Assembly: GCF_016629665.1 (NCBI RefSeq)
Contig: NZ_JAEPRQ010000014.1
Location: 1-34,367 of the forward strand
Direction: 5' to 3'
Source: Paracoccus caeni
GTDB taxonomy: Bacteria; Pseudomonadota; Alphaproteobacteria; Rhodobacterales; Rhodobacteraceae
DNA length: 34,367 nt
A program made the translations under genes and the position numbers. The notes below the pieces were generated by a model. That model saw only the letters and a list, made by a program, of their open reading frames with translations. It was not told the origin of the DNA and did no database searches. Positions 23,345 to 31,119 of the stretch are shown piece after piece (position 1 is the first letter of the stretch; each line of letters begins with the position of its first letter).

Positions 23345-24646
23345 TCAGTGACCGCCGAAGAAGGCGAATTTGATCACGAACAGACCGGCAACGATCCATG
23401 TCGCCAGATGCACCTGCGATGCCTTGCCGGTCAGCAGTTTTATCAGCGCATAGCTGATGAAACCGAAAGCCAGACCGTTGGCGATCGAATAGGTGAAGGG
23501 CATGGCAAGCGCGGTCAGGACGGCGGGCGCGGCCTCGGTCACGTCCTCCCAGTCGATCTCGGCCAGTTCGCGCACCATCAGCGTGGCGACGTAAAGCAGC
23601 GCCGGTGCCGTGGCATAGGCGGGAACCGATCCGGCCAGCGGCGCAAAGAAGGTCGCCAGCAGGAACAGCACGCCGACAACCAGCGCCGTCAGCCCGGTCC
23701 TGCCACCTGCCTGCACCCCCGAAGCGCTTTCGACATAGGCCGTGGTCGAGGATGTCCCCAGCAGCGAGCCTGCGGTGATCGCGGTCGAATCCGCCATAAG
23801 TGCCCGGCTCAGGCCCTTGTTCTGATGCACCGGCCCTTCGGTCAGCAGCCCGGCGCGTTTCGCCACCCCGATCAGTGTGCCGGTTGCGTCGAAGACCTCG
23901 ACCAGAACCATCACCAGAATGACGTGGAAGATGCCGTAATGCAGCGCGCCCATCACGTCGAGTTGCAGGAAGGTCGGCGCGATCGAGGGCGGCATCGACA
24001 TCACCCCGCCGAATTCGCTGACGCCAAACAGGATCGAGGCCACCGTAATCACCAGGATCCCGATCAGGATGGCGCCTTTCACCTTCAGCGCGTCCAGCGC
24101 CACGATGATGAAAAAGCCCGCGATCGCCAGCAGCGTGCCGGTATTGGTCAGATCGCCCAACGCCACCAGCGTCGCCTCGTTCCCGACGACGATGCCTGCG
24201 GATTTCAGCGCGATAATGCCCAGAAACATGCCGATCCCCGCAGCAACGCCGCTGCGCATCGACACCGGAATACCCGCGATCAGCCAGCGCCGGATGCCGG
24301 TGACCGACAGGAACAGAAAGATCAGGCCAGAGATGAACACCGCGCCAAGCGCCTGCTGCCAGCTAAAGCCCATTGCGCCGACCACGGTGAAGGCGAAGAA
24401 GGCATTCAGCCCCATTCCCGGCGCCATGCCGATAGGCCAGTTCGCCCATAGCCCCATGACAATCGATCCGACCGCTGCCGCAAGACAGGTGGCGATAAAG
24501 ACCGCGTTGCGATCCATCCCGGTCGTGGACAGGATGTCCGGATTGACGAAAATGATATAGGCCATGGTCAGGAAGGTGGTGATGCCTGCGATCACCTCGG
24601 TCCTGACATTGCTGCCATGTTCGGCCAGCTTGAAGTATCGTTCCAT
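23345..24646 (-). CDS. AzgA/PbuG-family adenine/guanine/hypoxanthine permease
   Basis: This is a 433-residue inner-membrane purine symporter with about 13-14 hydrophobic segments. Family marks are T-F-L-T-M-A-Y-I-I-F-V-N-P early, G-M-A-P-G-M-G-L-N-A-F-F-A-F, F-D-A-T-G-T-L-I-G-V-A and G-T-S-S-T-T-A-Y-V-E-S-A-S-G. This is the PbuG/GhxP/AdeP type, which carries adenine, guanine and hypoxanthine instead of xanthine or urate. It therefore complements the NCS2 xanthine/urate-type permease at 15323 and would feed GuaD and XDH. The start has GGAGGGACC upstream; a frame extension of 13 codons is not supported. It is divergent from puuE-uraD and shares the palindrome found at xdhA. Confidence 0.94.
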   Translation of the reverse strand: MERYFKLAEHGSNVRTEVIAGITTFLTMAYIIFVNPDILSTTGMDRNAVFIATCLAAAVGSIVMGLWANWPIGMAPGMGLNAFFAFTVVGAMGFSWQQALGAVFISGLIFLFLSVTGIRRWLIAGIPVSMRSGVAAGIGMFLGIIALKSAGIVVGNEATLVALGDLTNTGTLLAIAGFFIIVALDALKVKGAILIGILVITVASILFGVSEFGGVMSMPPSIAPTFLQLDVMGALHYGIFHVILVMVLVEVFDATGTLIGVAKRAGLLTEGPVHQNKGLSRALMADSTAITAGSLLGTSSTTAYVESASGVQAGGRTGLTALVVGVLFLLATFFAPLAGSVPAYATAPALLYVATLMVRELAEIDWEDVTEAAPAVLTALAMPFTYSIANGLAFGFISYALIKLLTGKASQVHLATWIVAGLFVIKFAFFGGH

Positions 24647-24729
24647 GTGGTCCCTCCACGCGGCCTTTCCGGGCCGCCCCGGCAATCAGCTTATGTGATG
24701 AAACTTTGATCCAACAATCATCGCCAGAC

Positions 24730-24761
24730 CGGAAGTCTTTCAATGAAGCGTTGAAATCGGC
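24730..24761. promoter_or_regulatory. Candidate LysR operator, copy B (permease/puuE divergent promoter)
   Basis: TTTCAATGAAGCGTTGAAA (24738-24756) is a perfect inverted repeat with 6-bp arms and a 7-nt spacer. With its flanks it matches copy A at 10876-10907 at 26 of 32 positions and identical spacing. It lies 91 nt from the permease start and 109 nt from the puuE start, so it could serve both promoters. Confidence 0.65.
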
Positions 24762-24865
24762 GCGATCTTTGTCGATTCGTTGATACTGAATGTCACAGAT
24801 GCCCGCTTGCACCACAATGCGTGTCGCGGTTTTCTTTGCAAGAACCGTCAGCCAAGGATCATGAC

Positions 24866-26272
24866 ATGCGCTACAGCCGCGATTTGCGAGGATATGGTGA
24901 AACGACCCCGGACCCGCAATGGCCGGGCGGTGCCAGGATCGCGGTGCAGATTGTCGTCAATTATGAAGAAGGCGGCGAAAACAGCATCGAACATGGCGAT
25001 GCCGCGTCCGAAGCGTTCCTGTCCGAGATCATCGGCTGTCAGCCATGGCCGGGCCAGCGCCACTGGAACATGGAATCGATCTATGATTACGGCGCGCGGT
25101 CAGGCTTCTGGCGGCTGCACCGGCTGCTGAAGGATATTCCCGTCACCGTCTATGGCGTCGCCACCGCGCTGGAGCGCAGCCCCGAACAGGTCGCGGCGAT
25201 GCAAGCGGCAGGGTGGGAAATCGCCACGCATGGGCTGAAATGGATCGATTACCGCGACATCCCGCGCGAGGTCGAGGCCGAACATATCGCCGAGGCGATT
25301 CGTCTGCATACCGCCGTCACCGGCGAACGACCGCGCGGCTTCTATCAGGGGCGCACCTCGATGAACACGGTGGCGCTTGGCTGCGAGGAAGGCGGTTTCG
25401 ACTATCTGGCCGACACCATCGCCGACGATCTACCCTATTGGCATCTCCATATTGGCCGCCCGCAACTGATGGTGCCCTATACGATGGACGCCAATGACAT
25501 GCGGTTTTCCAGCGGTCAGGGCTTTGGCACCGGCGTCGAGTTCTTCGACTATCTCCGTGACAGCTTCGACATTCTTTATGCCGAAGGTGAGGCGGGCGCG
25601 CCGAAGATGATGTCGATCGGGCTGCATTGCCGCCTTGCCGGTCGTCCGGGCCGGGCGATGGCGATTCAGCGCTTTCTGGACCATTGCCGCAGCCATGAGG
25701 GGGTCTGGTTCGCCTCGCGTCTCGACATCGCCCGGCACTGGGCCGAGACGCATCCCTATCAGGCAAGGCAACGCCCGTCCGAAATGTCGCGCGAGGATTT
25801 CGTGGCGGCATTCGGCGGCATCTATGAGCATTCGCCCTTCATCGCCGAGCGGGTCTGGGACGCAGAGATGGGGGCGGTCCATAATAGCGCCAGCGGGCTT
25901 GCCGCGCGGATGGCGCAGGTGTTTCGCAGTTCCAGCGACGCGGAACGTCTTGGCGTTCTGATCGCTCACCCCGATCTTGCCGGGAAACTGGCGGCGGCGA
26001 AACGGCTGACGGCCGACAGCACCGCCGAACAGGCCAGCGCCGGGCTGGACGCGCTGACCGACGACGAAAAGGCCCGGTTCACCAGCCTGAACGACGCCTA
26101 TGTCGCCAAGCACGGCTTTCCTTTCATCATCGCCGTGCGCGACCACGACAAACCCGGCATCCTTGCCGCCATGCAGGCCCGGATCGAGAATGACACCCAA
26201 ACCGAACGCGCCGAGGCCGAAAGGCAGGTCATGCGGATCGGTGAGCTTCGCCTCAAGGAGGCCCTGAAATGA
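24866..26272 (+). CDS. puuE: Bifunctional allantoinase (PuuE) / OHCU decarboxylase (UraD)
   Basis: The 468-residue protein is a fusion. Residues 1-300 form a polysaccharide-deacetylase-type, cofactor-independent allantoinase (V-N-Y-E-E-G-G-E-N near the N-terminus, E-I-A-T-H-G later), converting allantoin to allantoate. Residues about 305-468 form OHCU decarboxylase: Y-E-H-S-P-F-I-A-E with the catalytic His, I-A-H-P-D-L-A-G, and G-F-P-F-I-I-A-V-R. This domain makes S-allantoin from OHCU, so one polypeptide performs consecutive steps. AAGGA lies seven bases before the chosen ATG; a 15-codon extension begins without a good site. The fusion occurs in other proteobacteria. It overlaps the next gene as ATGA. 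Confidence 0.96.
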   Translation: MRYSRDLRGYGETTPDPQWPGGARIAVQIVVNYEEGGENSIEHGDAASEAFLSEIIGCQPWPGQRHWNMESIYDYGARSGFWRLHRLLKDIPVTVYGVATALERSPEQVAAMQAAGWEIATHGLKWIDYRDIPREVEAEHIAEAIRLHTAVTGERPRGFYQGRTSMNTVALGCEEGGFDYLADTIADDLPYWHLHIGRPQLMVPYTMDANDMRFSSGQGFGTGVEFFDYLRDSFDILYAEGEAGAPKMMSIGLHCRLAGRPGRAMAIQRFLDHCRSHEGVWFASRLDIARHWAETHPYQARQRPSEMSREDFVAAFGGIYEHSPFIAERVWDAEMGAVHNSASGLAARMAQVFRSSSDAERLGVLIAHPDLAGKLAAAKRLTADSTAEQASAGLDALTDDEKARFTSLNDAYVAKHGFPFIIAVRDHDKPGILAAMQARIENDTQTERAEAERQVMRIGELRLKEALK

Positions 26273-27162
26273 ACGATCTTCCCCCGAAAGGTGCCCCCAC
26301 CGGCGATGTCGCCGTCATCCCCGAGGAACAGGCGCGCTTCAACCCCTATGCCGGCCCCGTCACCGGCCTGCCGCCGCAGACCGGCCTGACCACCGACACG
26401 GCGGTCTTTACCGAAGCCTATGCGGTCATTCCCCGTACCGTCATGCGCGATATTGTGACCAGCTATCTGCCCGGCTGGGAAGGGATGCGGATGTGGATGC
26501 TGGCACGCCCACTGACCGGCTTTGCCGAGACCTTCAGCCAATATATCGTTGAACTGGCCGAGGGCGGGGGCTCGGATCAGCCCGATGACGACCCAGAGGT
26601 GCAGCACGCGATCTTCGTGACCGGCGGCGACATGCAGGTGGTCATCGACGGAGCAGAGCATCTGCTGAAGCCCGGTGGCTTCGCCTATATCCCGCCCGGC
26701 ACGCCGTGGAAAATCCGCAACCGCACCAGCGGCCCGGCAGGTTTCCATTGGTGGCGAAAGCGCTGGCAGCCCTGCAACGGCGTCGAGAAACCCAAGCCGA
26801 TCATTGCGCAGGAACAGGACATCGCGCCCTCTCCGATGCCCGATACCGACGGCGCATGGGCCACGACCCGCTTCATGGACCCCGCCGATCTCAGCCACGA
26901 CATGCATATCACCGTGGTCACGTTCAAACCGGGCGGCTCGATCCCCTTCGCGGAAACGCATGTGATGGAACACGGGCTTTTCGTGCTGGAGGGCAAGGCC
27001 GTCTATCGGCTCAACCGTGACTGGGTCGAGGTCGGCCCCGGCGACTATATGTGGCTGCGCGCCTTCTGCCCGCAAGCCTGCTATGCGGGCGGTCCGGGCC
27101 GGTTCCGCTATCTGCTCTACAAGGACGTGAACCGCCACGCGCCGCTTTGGCCGAACAGGTAA
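26269..27162 (+). CDS. allE: (S)-ureidoglycine aminohydrolase, bicupin
   Basis: The enzyme hydrolyses (S)-ureidoglycine to (S)-ureidoglycolate and ammonia. The 297-residue length and two cupin domains (about 75-170 and 205-290) match the E. coli AllE/YlbA type. The C-terminal cupin keeps the Mn2+ ligands: Glu and two His in A-E-T-H-V-M-E-H-G and Gln in C-P-Q-A-C-Y. The N-terminal cupin is more divergent, as in the family. It is coupled to puuE-uraD by an ATGA overlap. The enzyme that makes its substrate, allantoate amidohydrolase, is not in the window and must be encoded elsewhere or in a neighbouring region. Confidence 0.92.
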   Translation: MNDLPPKGAPTGDVAVIPEEQARFNPYAGPVTGLPPQTGLTTDTAVFTEAYAVIPRTVMRDIVTSYLPGWEGMRMWMLARPLTGFAETFSQYIVELAEGGGSDQPDDDPEVQHAIFVTGGDMQVVIDGAEHLLKPGGFAYIPPGTPWKIRNRTSGPAGFHWWRKRWQPCNGVEKPKPIIAQEQDIAPSPMPDTDGAWATTRFMDPADLSHDMHITVVTFKPGGSIPFAETHVMEHGLFVLEGKAVYRLNRDWVEVGPGDYMWLRAFCPQACYAGGPGRFRYLLYKDVNRHAPLWPNR

Positions 27163-27170
27163 GCAGAGTG

Positions 27171-27193
27171 AGGGTGGGCATCCAGCCCACCCT
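27171..27193 (+). terminator. Hairpin after the ureidoglycine aminohydrolase gene
   Basis: A perfect 9-bp stem (AGGGTGGGC at 27171-27179, GCCCACCCT at 27185-27193) with a 5-nt loop begins 9 nt after the stop codon. No T tract follows, so it may act with Rho or only protect the 3' end. Confidence 0.55.
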
Positions 27194-27297
27194 TCCCACA
27201 CTGACGGAATAGTCGCCCCACGTTTCCGCGACATCGCGGAACGCGCGGCCGGATCGCGGGTTGATGGATGAACGCCCACCATCACAGGACAGCGGCC

Positions 27298-27801
27298 ATG
27301 CGCGTCATTCCTTCCCTCATCCTTACCCTTTCGCTCGCCACCCCGGCCCTTGCCCAGACCGAGCCGCCGCTCGACAATACCGAGGTGCCGTCGCAATTCA
27401 TCGATGACCGCTCTTCGCCCGAACGTGTCGTGACCTCGCTCTACAACGCCATCGACCGCCGCGAATATCTGCGCGGGTGGAGCTATTTCGCCCCCGACAC
27501 CGCCCCCGATTACGACACCTTCCGCGACGGTTATGAGACGACTGAAAAGGTCGAGCTTCGGCTTGGCGAGGTTCATTCCGAAGGCGCTGCCGGTTCTGTC
27601 TATTCGCTGGTTCCGGTGGCTCTCAGGGCGACCGACGCCGACGGAACCGAAACCGTCTTTGCAGGCTGCTATCGCCTGACGCAGGTGCAACCGGCCGCAC
27701 AGGATACCCCGCCCTTCCGCCCGATCCAGATCGACGAAGGCAAGCTTGATCCCAGTGATCAGCCCTTCGATCAGGCGATGGGCACCTGCGACGAACCATG
27801 A
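27298..27801 (+). CDS. Secreted hypothetical protein
   Basis: The 167-residue protein has a clear signal peptide (about 1-19, ending P-A-L-A-Q). The mature part has a compact NTF2-like flavour (S-P-E-R-V-V-T-S-L-Y-N-A-I-D-R-R-E-Y-L-R-G-W, then F-R-D-G-Y). Its strands end with F-A-G-C-Y-R-L and a C-terminal Cys, which may form a disulfide. The family is not recognised with certainty; the NTF2-like suggestion comes from this sequence pattern only. The chosen ATG begins the signal peptide and has AGGA upstream; a frame extension of ten codons adds a His-rich stretch that is unlikely to be translated. Periplasmic. Confidence 0.75.
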   Translation: MRVIPSLILTLSLATPALAQTEPPLDNTEVPSQFIDDRSSPERVVTSLYNAIDRREYLRGWSYFAPDTAPDYDTFRDGYETTEKVELRLGEVHSEGAAGSVYSLVPVALRATDADGTETVFAGCYRLTQVQPAAQDTPPFRPIQIDEGKLDPSDQPFDQAMGTCDEP

Positions 27802-27826
27802 TGCCGCAGCGCGGCGAGCATGATGC

Positions 27827-27854
27827 TTGAGCATGGCCCCCCGCCCGCCTAGGG
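27827..27854 (+). promoter_or_regulatory. Candidate promoter for the transglutaminase-like gene
   Basis: TTGAGC (27827-27832), a 16-nt spacer and CTAGGG (27849-27854) precede the gene by about 55 nt. The -35 fits reasonably; the -10 is the GC-rich type often seen in high-GC alphaproteobacteria. This is pattern reading only. Confidence 0.35.
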
Positions 27855-27908
27855 TCTTGTTAACCTTTTCCGAAAGCCAGACCCCGCCATCAAGCGAAGG
27901 AGAATGTC

Positions 27909-29012
27909 ATGTTCACCCCGAACCGCCGCCGCATCCTGCAACTTGCCGTCGCCGCAGGTGCCACGCCGCTTTTGTCCGGGCTTCCCGCCTTTGCGGGTGG
28001 CGCCCGCGCCTTCGCGCCTCAACCTTCGGACTGGCGCAGCTACCAGATCGCCACGACCATCCGCCTGCCCGCCGATGGTCAGGCGGCGCAGATTTGGCTG
28101 CCGGTGCCCTCGCTTGAAAACGACTATCAGCATAGCTTGTCGGACGAGGTGACTGGCAATGCCGCCCGCGCCGATATCGTCACCGATCAGAAAACCGGCG
28201 CGAAATATCTGCATGCCAGCTTCGATGCGGGCAGCACGCCCGAACTGACCCTGACCAGCAGCTTCCAGACCCGCAACCGGGTGGTGGACTGGTCGAAGCC
28301 GATCGATGTGACCGAAGATCCGGCAATCATTCAGGCAGCACTTGCCCCCTCGGCCAACAAGCCGTTGGACGGGGTCGTGGCCGAACGCGCCGCCGAGATC
28401 ACCGCAGGCGCGACCACCGATCTTGAGAAGGTGCAGGCGATCTATGCGTGGATCGTCACCCATTGTTTCCGCAACATGGACACGCCCGGCTGCGGTCCCG
28501 GCGATTCGGTGGCGACACTGACCACGGCCAGCCTTGGCGGCAAATGCGCCGATCTGAACGGGCTTTTCGTGGCCCTGTCCCGCGCCTCGGGCGTGCCCGC
28601 CCGCGACATCTACGGCGTCCGCGTGGCACCTTCCGAATTCGGCTTCAAACAGCTTGGCGCGAATAGCCCCGGCATCTCGGGCGCGCAGCATTGCCGGGCC
28701 GAGGTCTGGCTGTCGGGCCATGGCTGGGTGGCGATGGACCCCGCCGATGTGCTGAAGGTCATGCGCGCCGAAACCGACGACTGGATTCGCGATCCCAACG
28801 ACCCGCTCGTGGCCGAGGTGAACAAGGCGCTTCTGGGTAATTGGGAAGGCAACTGGGTCGGTTTCAACATGGCCGAGGATCTGGTCCTGACCGGCCGCGA
28901 CGCCCCGGCCTTGCCGTTCATGATGTATCCGCAAGGCCAGATCGGCACGCGCGCGCTGAACGAGTTGGACCCCGAAGGCTTCAGCTATGAGATGACGGCG
29001 ACCGCCCTTTGA
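27909..29012 (+). CDS. Exported transglutaminase-like protein (Tat-type signal)
   Basis: The 367-residue protein begins with N-R-R-R-I-L-Q-L-A-V-A-A-G, a twin-arginine-like signal, with a likely cleavage around 30-35. The C-terminal half is a transglutaminase/protease-like core. The catalytic triad is visible as Cys213 (G-G-K-C-A-D-L-N-G-L-F), His261 (G-A-Q-H-C-R-A-E-V) and Asp277 (W-V-A-M-D-P). Such proteins in bacteria are usually peptidases or cross-linking enzymes of unknown substrate; export by Tat would place it folded in the periplasm. The ribosome binding site AAGGAG is good. It stands between two secreted hypothetical proteins, all on the plus strand, with no evident link to purine metabolism. 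Confidence 0.88.
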   Translation: MFTPNRRRILQLAVAAGATPLLSGLPAFAGGARAFAPQPSDWRSYQIATTIRLPADGQAAQIWLPVPSLENDYQHSLSDEVTGNAARADIVTDQKTGAKYLHASFDAGSTPELTLTSSFQTRNRVVDWSKPIDVTEDPAIIQAALAPSANKPLDGVVAERAAEITAGATTDLEKVQAIYAWIVTHCFRNMDTPGCGPGDSVATLTTASLGGKCADLNGLFVALSRASGVPARDIYGVRVAPSEFGFKQLGANSPGISGAQHCRAEVWLSGHGWVAMDPADVLKVMRAETDDWIRDPNDPLVAEVNKALLGNWEGNWVGFNMAEDLVLTGRDAPALPFMMYPQGQIGTRALNELDPEGFSYEMTATAL

Positions 29013-29110
29013 TCCTGCCCGCCCCGCCACGACGCGCTGGCGGGGTGGCTTGCATCCGCCGCCTGACCGGGCCAGATTTCGCCGGACCGTTCCGAACCGA
29101 AAGGCTGCGC

Positions 29111-29941
29111 ATGTCCCCGTTCCGCCTCTGCCTCGCGCTTCTTTGCGGCGTCAGCGCCTCTGCCGCTGCAGCGCAGGATTTCCGCACCGCCTCGCAGGTC
29201 GATGGCCTTGCGATCCGCCCGCTTTCAACCCTGCCCGCCAACAAGGCAGGCGCACCCGACAGCGAATATTGCTTCTCCGTCAACACCGAGCCCAAAACGC
29301 CGGGCGGTCGCGCCGCCGCAGCCGCCAACTGGGCAGTGACCAGTGAGGTGCAACGCGACGGTCTCGACTTCGTGACCTTCGCCGGAAAGACCACCCCCGG
29401 CACCAGCGGTTCCTGCCTGATCGAGGACGGCAATCTTGCCATCTACCGGGGCGAAACCCTGCTGGCGCTGATCTATGCGACCGAACGGACCGACCGCAGC
29501 ATCGGCTCGGTCGAGGAGACGGTGGCGGGCCTGCGCATCTGGGACGGTGACTGGCTTTCGGCCCCGCTGGCCGATCTTCGGCTTTATGGCGACGATCTGG
29601 CGATCCTGCGAAACGTCGCCTCCGAAGACGCCTTTTGCGGAGGTGCCAACCCAGTGACGACCGTTTACGGCCTGCCGATCCATCTGGCCCGCGAGGTTCT
29701 GGCCGCAGATGGCTGGCAGCCTTCGATTCCGAAGGAAAGACCGGACGGCATCCCCTTCTTCCGCGACGCCTTGATCAAGGCGGGCCTGCCAGAGGTGCAG
29801 GACTGTTCGGGCACCGGCTTCGGCTATTGCGCCTTCGAATATCAGTCCGAAAACGGCGCGATCCTGGGGGTCACGACCGCAGGCGAAGGCGACGAAGGAT
29901 CGACGCCGGGGGTGGTGGGTTACTCCGTCAACTGCCCCTGA
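29111..29941 (+). CDS. Secreted hypothetical protein with paired cysteines
   Basis: The 276-residue protein starts with a signal peptide (about 1-21, ending A-A-A-A-Q). The mature region contains several cysteines placed as if for periplasmic disulfides (E-Y-C-F-S, G-S-C-L-I, A-F-C-G-G, Q-D-C-S-G, G-Y-C-A-F, N-C-P at the end). A helical segment about residues 190-225 has H-L-A-R-E-V-L-A-A-D-G-W-Q-P. I do not recognise the family. The start was placed at the signal-peptide Met; the open frame extends upstream across the preceding stop codon but has no coding character there. Probably cotranscribed with the transglutaminase-like gene, about 98 nt upstream. Confidence 0.75.
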   Translation: MSPFRLCLALLCGVSASAAAAQDFRTASQVDGLAIRPLSTLPANKAGAPDSEYCFSVNTEPKTPGGRAAAAANWAVTSEVQRDGLDFVTFAGKTTPGTSGSCLIEDGNLAIYRGETLLALIYATERTDRSIGSVEETVAGLRIWDGDWLSAPLADLRLYGDDLAILRNVASEDAFCGGANPVTTVYGLPIHLAREVLAADGWQPSIPKERPDGIPFFRDALIKAGLPEVQDCSGTGFGYCAFEYQSENGAILGVTTAGEGDEGSTPGVVGYSVNCP

Positions 29942-30095
29942 TCACGACCATGATCCCGCGTGCTCCGGTCCCCTAGGATCGGGGCGCGCAGACCTTGCGC
30001 AGCCTGACCATTGGCGCGACACTTCCTTCCTCATCATCAGCGCGGATCGCGGCAGCAGCCGATGATCGCACCCTGCCCGTTCAGGAGACCCATCG

Positions 30096-30956
30096 ATGAC
30101 CCTACCCGCCGCAGCAGCAGGTCGCTTTACCTTCCCCGGCACCGGCATCCGCGTGAACCGCATGGGCTACGGTGCCATGCAACTGGCCGGGCCGCATGTC
30201 TTTGGCCCGCCGAAAGACCGGGACGAGGCGCTTGCCGTTCTCAAAGAGGCGGTCTCCCTTGGCATCGATCATATCGATACCAGCGATTTCTATGGCCCCT
30301 ATGTCACGAACGAGCTGATCCACGAGGCGCTGGCCCCCTATCCCGGCAATCTGGTTCTGGTGACCAAGATCGGCGGCTATCGCAACGACCGGGGCGACTG
30401 GCTTCTGGCCCATGACGAGAACTTTCTGCGCCGCTCGGTTCAGGACAATCTCGACCGGCTTACGCTTGAACGGATCGAGATCGTGAACCTGCGCATGGAA
30501 GGGCCTGATGACGACATCGCCCCGCCGATGCGGGTCATGCGCGCCATGCAAGAGGAAGGCCTGATCGGCCATATCGGCATCAGCACGATCACCCCGCAGC
30601 AATTGCAGATCGCCCGCGACATCGCGCCGCTGGTCTGTGTGCAGAACCATTACAATCTGGTCCACCGTCAGGACGATGCCATGATCGATGAACTGGCCGA
30701 TGCCGGTATCGCCTATGTCCCCTATTTCCCGCTGGGCGGCTTTTCACCGATGCAATCAGCCGGGCTGAATGAAGTCGCGGCAGAGATGAATGCCAGCCCG
30801 CAACAGGTGGCGCTGGCATGGCTTCTGGCGCGCAGCCCGAACATCCTCGTCATTCCCGGCACCTCCCGCCGCAGCCACCTGCGCCAGAATATCGAGGCCG
30901 CCGCGCTTGGCTTTACCCCCGATCAGCGCCGACGGCTCGACAGCCTCTCGGGCTGA
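30096..30956 (+). CDS. Aldo/keto reductase, YdbC-like
   Basis: This is a 286-residue NAD(P)H-dependent oxidoreductase with the (beta/alpha)8 fold. Of the aldo/keto reductase tetrad, Asp61 and Tyr66 (H-I-D-T-S-D-F-Y-G) and Lys91 (L-V-T-K-I-G) are present. The position usually held by His reads I-V-N-L-R, so Asn131 replaces it, as in the YdbC subgroup. The late N-I-L-V-I-P-G-T-S-R-R segment binds the cofactor phosphate. Substrate unknown; YdbC-type enzymes reduce pyridoxal and other aldehydes. AGGAGA lies eight bases before the ATG. It appears monocistronic, with a weak hairpin at 31042. Confidence 0.9.
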   Translation: MTLPAAAAGRFTFPGTGIRVNRMGYGAMQLAGPHVFGPPKDRDEALAVLKEAVSLGIDHIDTSDFYGPYVTNELIHEALAPYPGNLVLVTKIGGYRNDRGDWLLAHDENFLRRSVQDNLDRLTLERIEIVNLRMEGPDDDIAPPMRVMRAMQEEGLIGHIGISTITPQQLQIARDIAPLVCVQNHYNLVHRQDDAMIDELADAGIAYVPYFPLGGFSPMQSAGLNEVAAEMNASPQQVALAWLLARSPNILVIPGTSRRSHLRQNIEAAALGFTPDQRRRLDSLSG

Positions 30957-31041
30957 GCCCGCAACACCGGGCGTTCGCAAGCGGTGTACAGCCTGTGCAC
31001 GCCCGGTGCATGCGCCGTGGACGGGCTGTGCCGCCGAAATC

Positions 31042-31059
31042 CCAGCATTTGCTGGCTTT
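31042..31059 (+). terminator. Weak terminator after the aldo/keto reductase gene
   Basis: CCAGC-ATTT-GCTGG followed by CTTTT forms a small 5-bp stem with a short T tract, 85 nt after the stop codon. It faces the convergent GMC oxidoreductase gene, which ends at 31120. The rest of 30957-31119 shows nothing else. Confidence 0.4.
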
Positions 31060-31119
31060 TCCCGCCACCCGATTTCTTCGTTGTATAAATACCGATTGCA
31101 ACGCCTGACAGGTATGGCG

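Noticed and set aside
26098..27834. Minus-strand 578-residue open frame
   Set aside because: It lies opposite the puuE-uraD/ureidoglycine aminohydrolase genes and the secreted protein gene. It has no start context and no coherent fold pattern.
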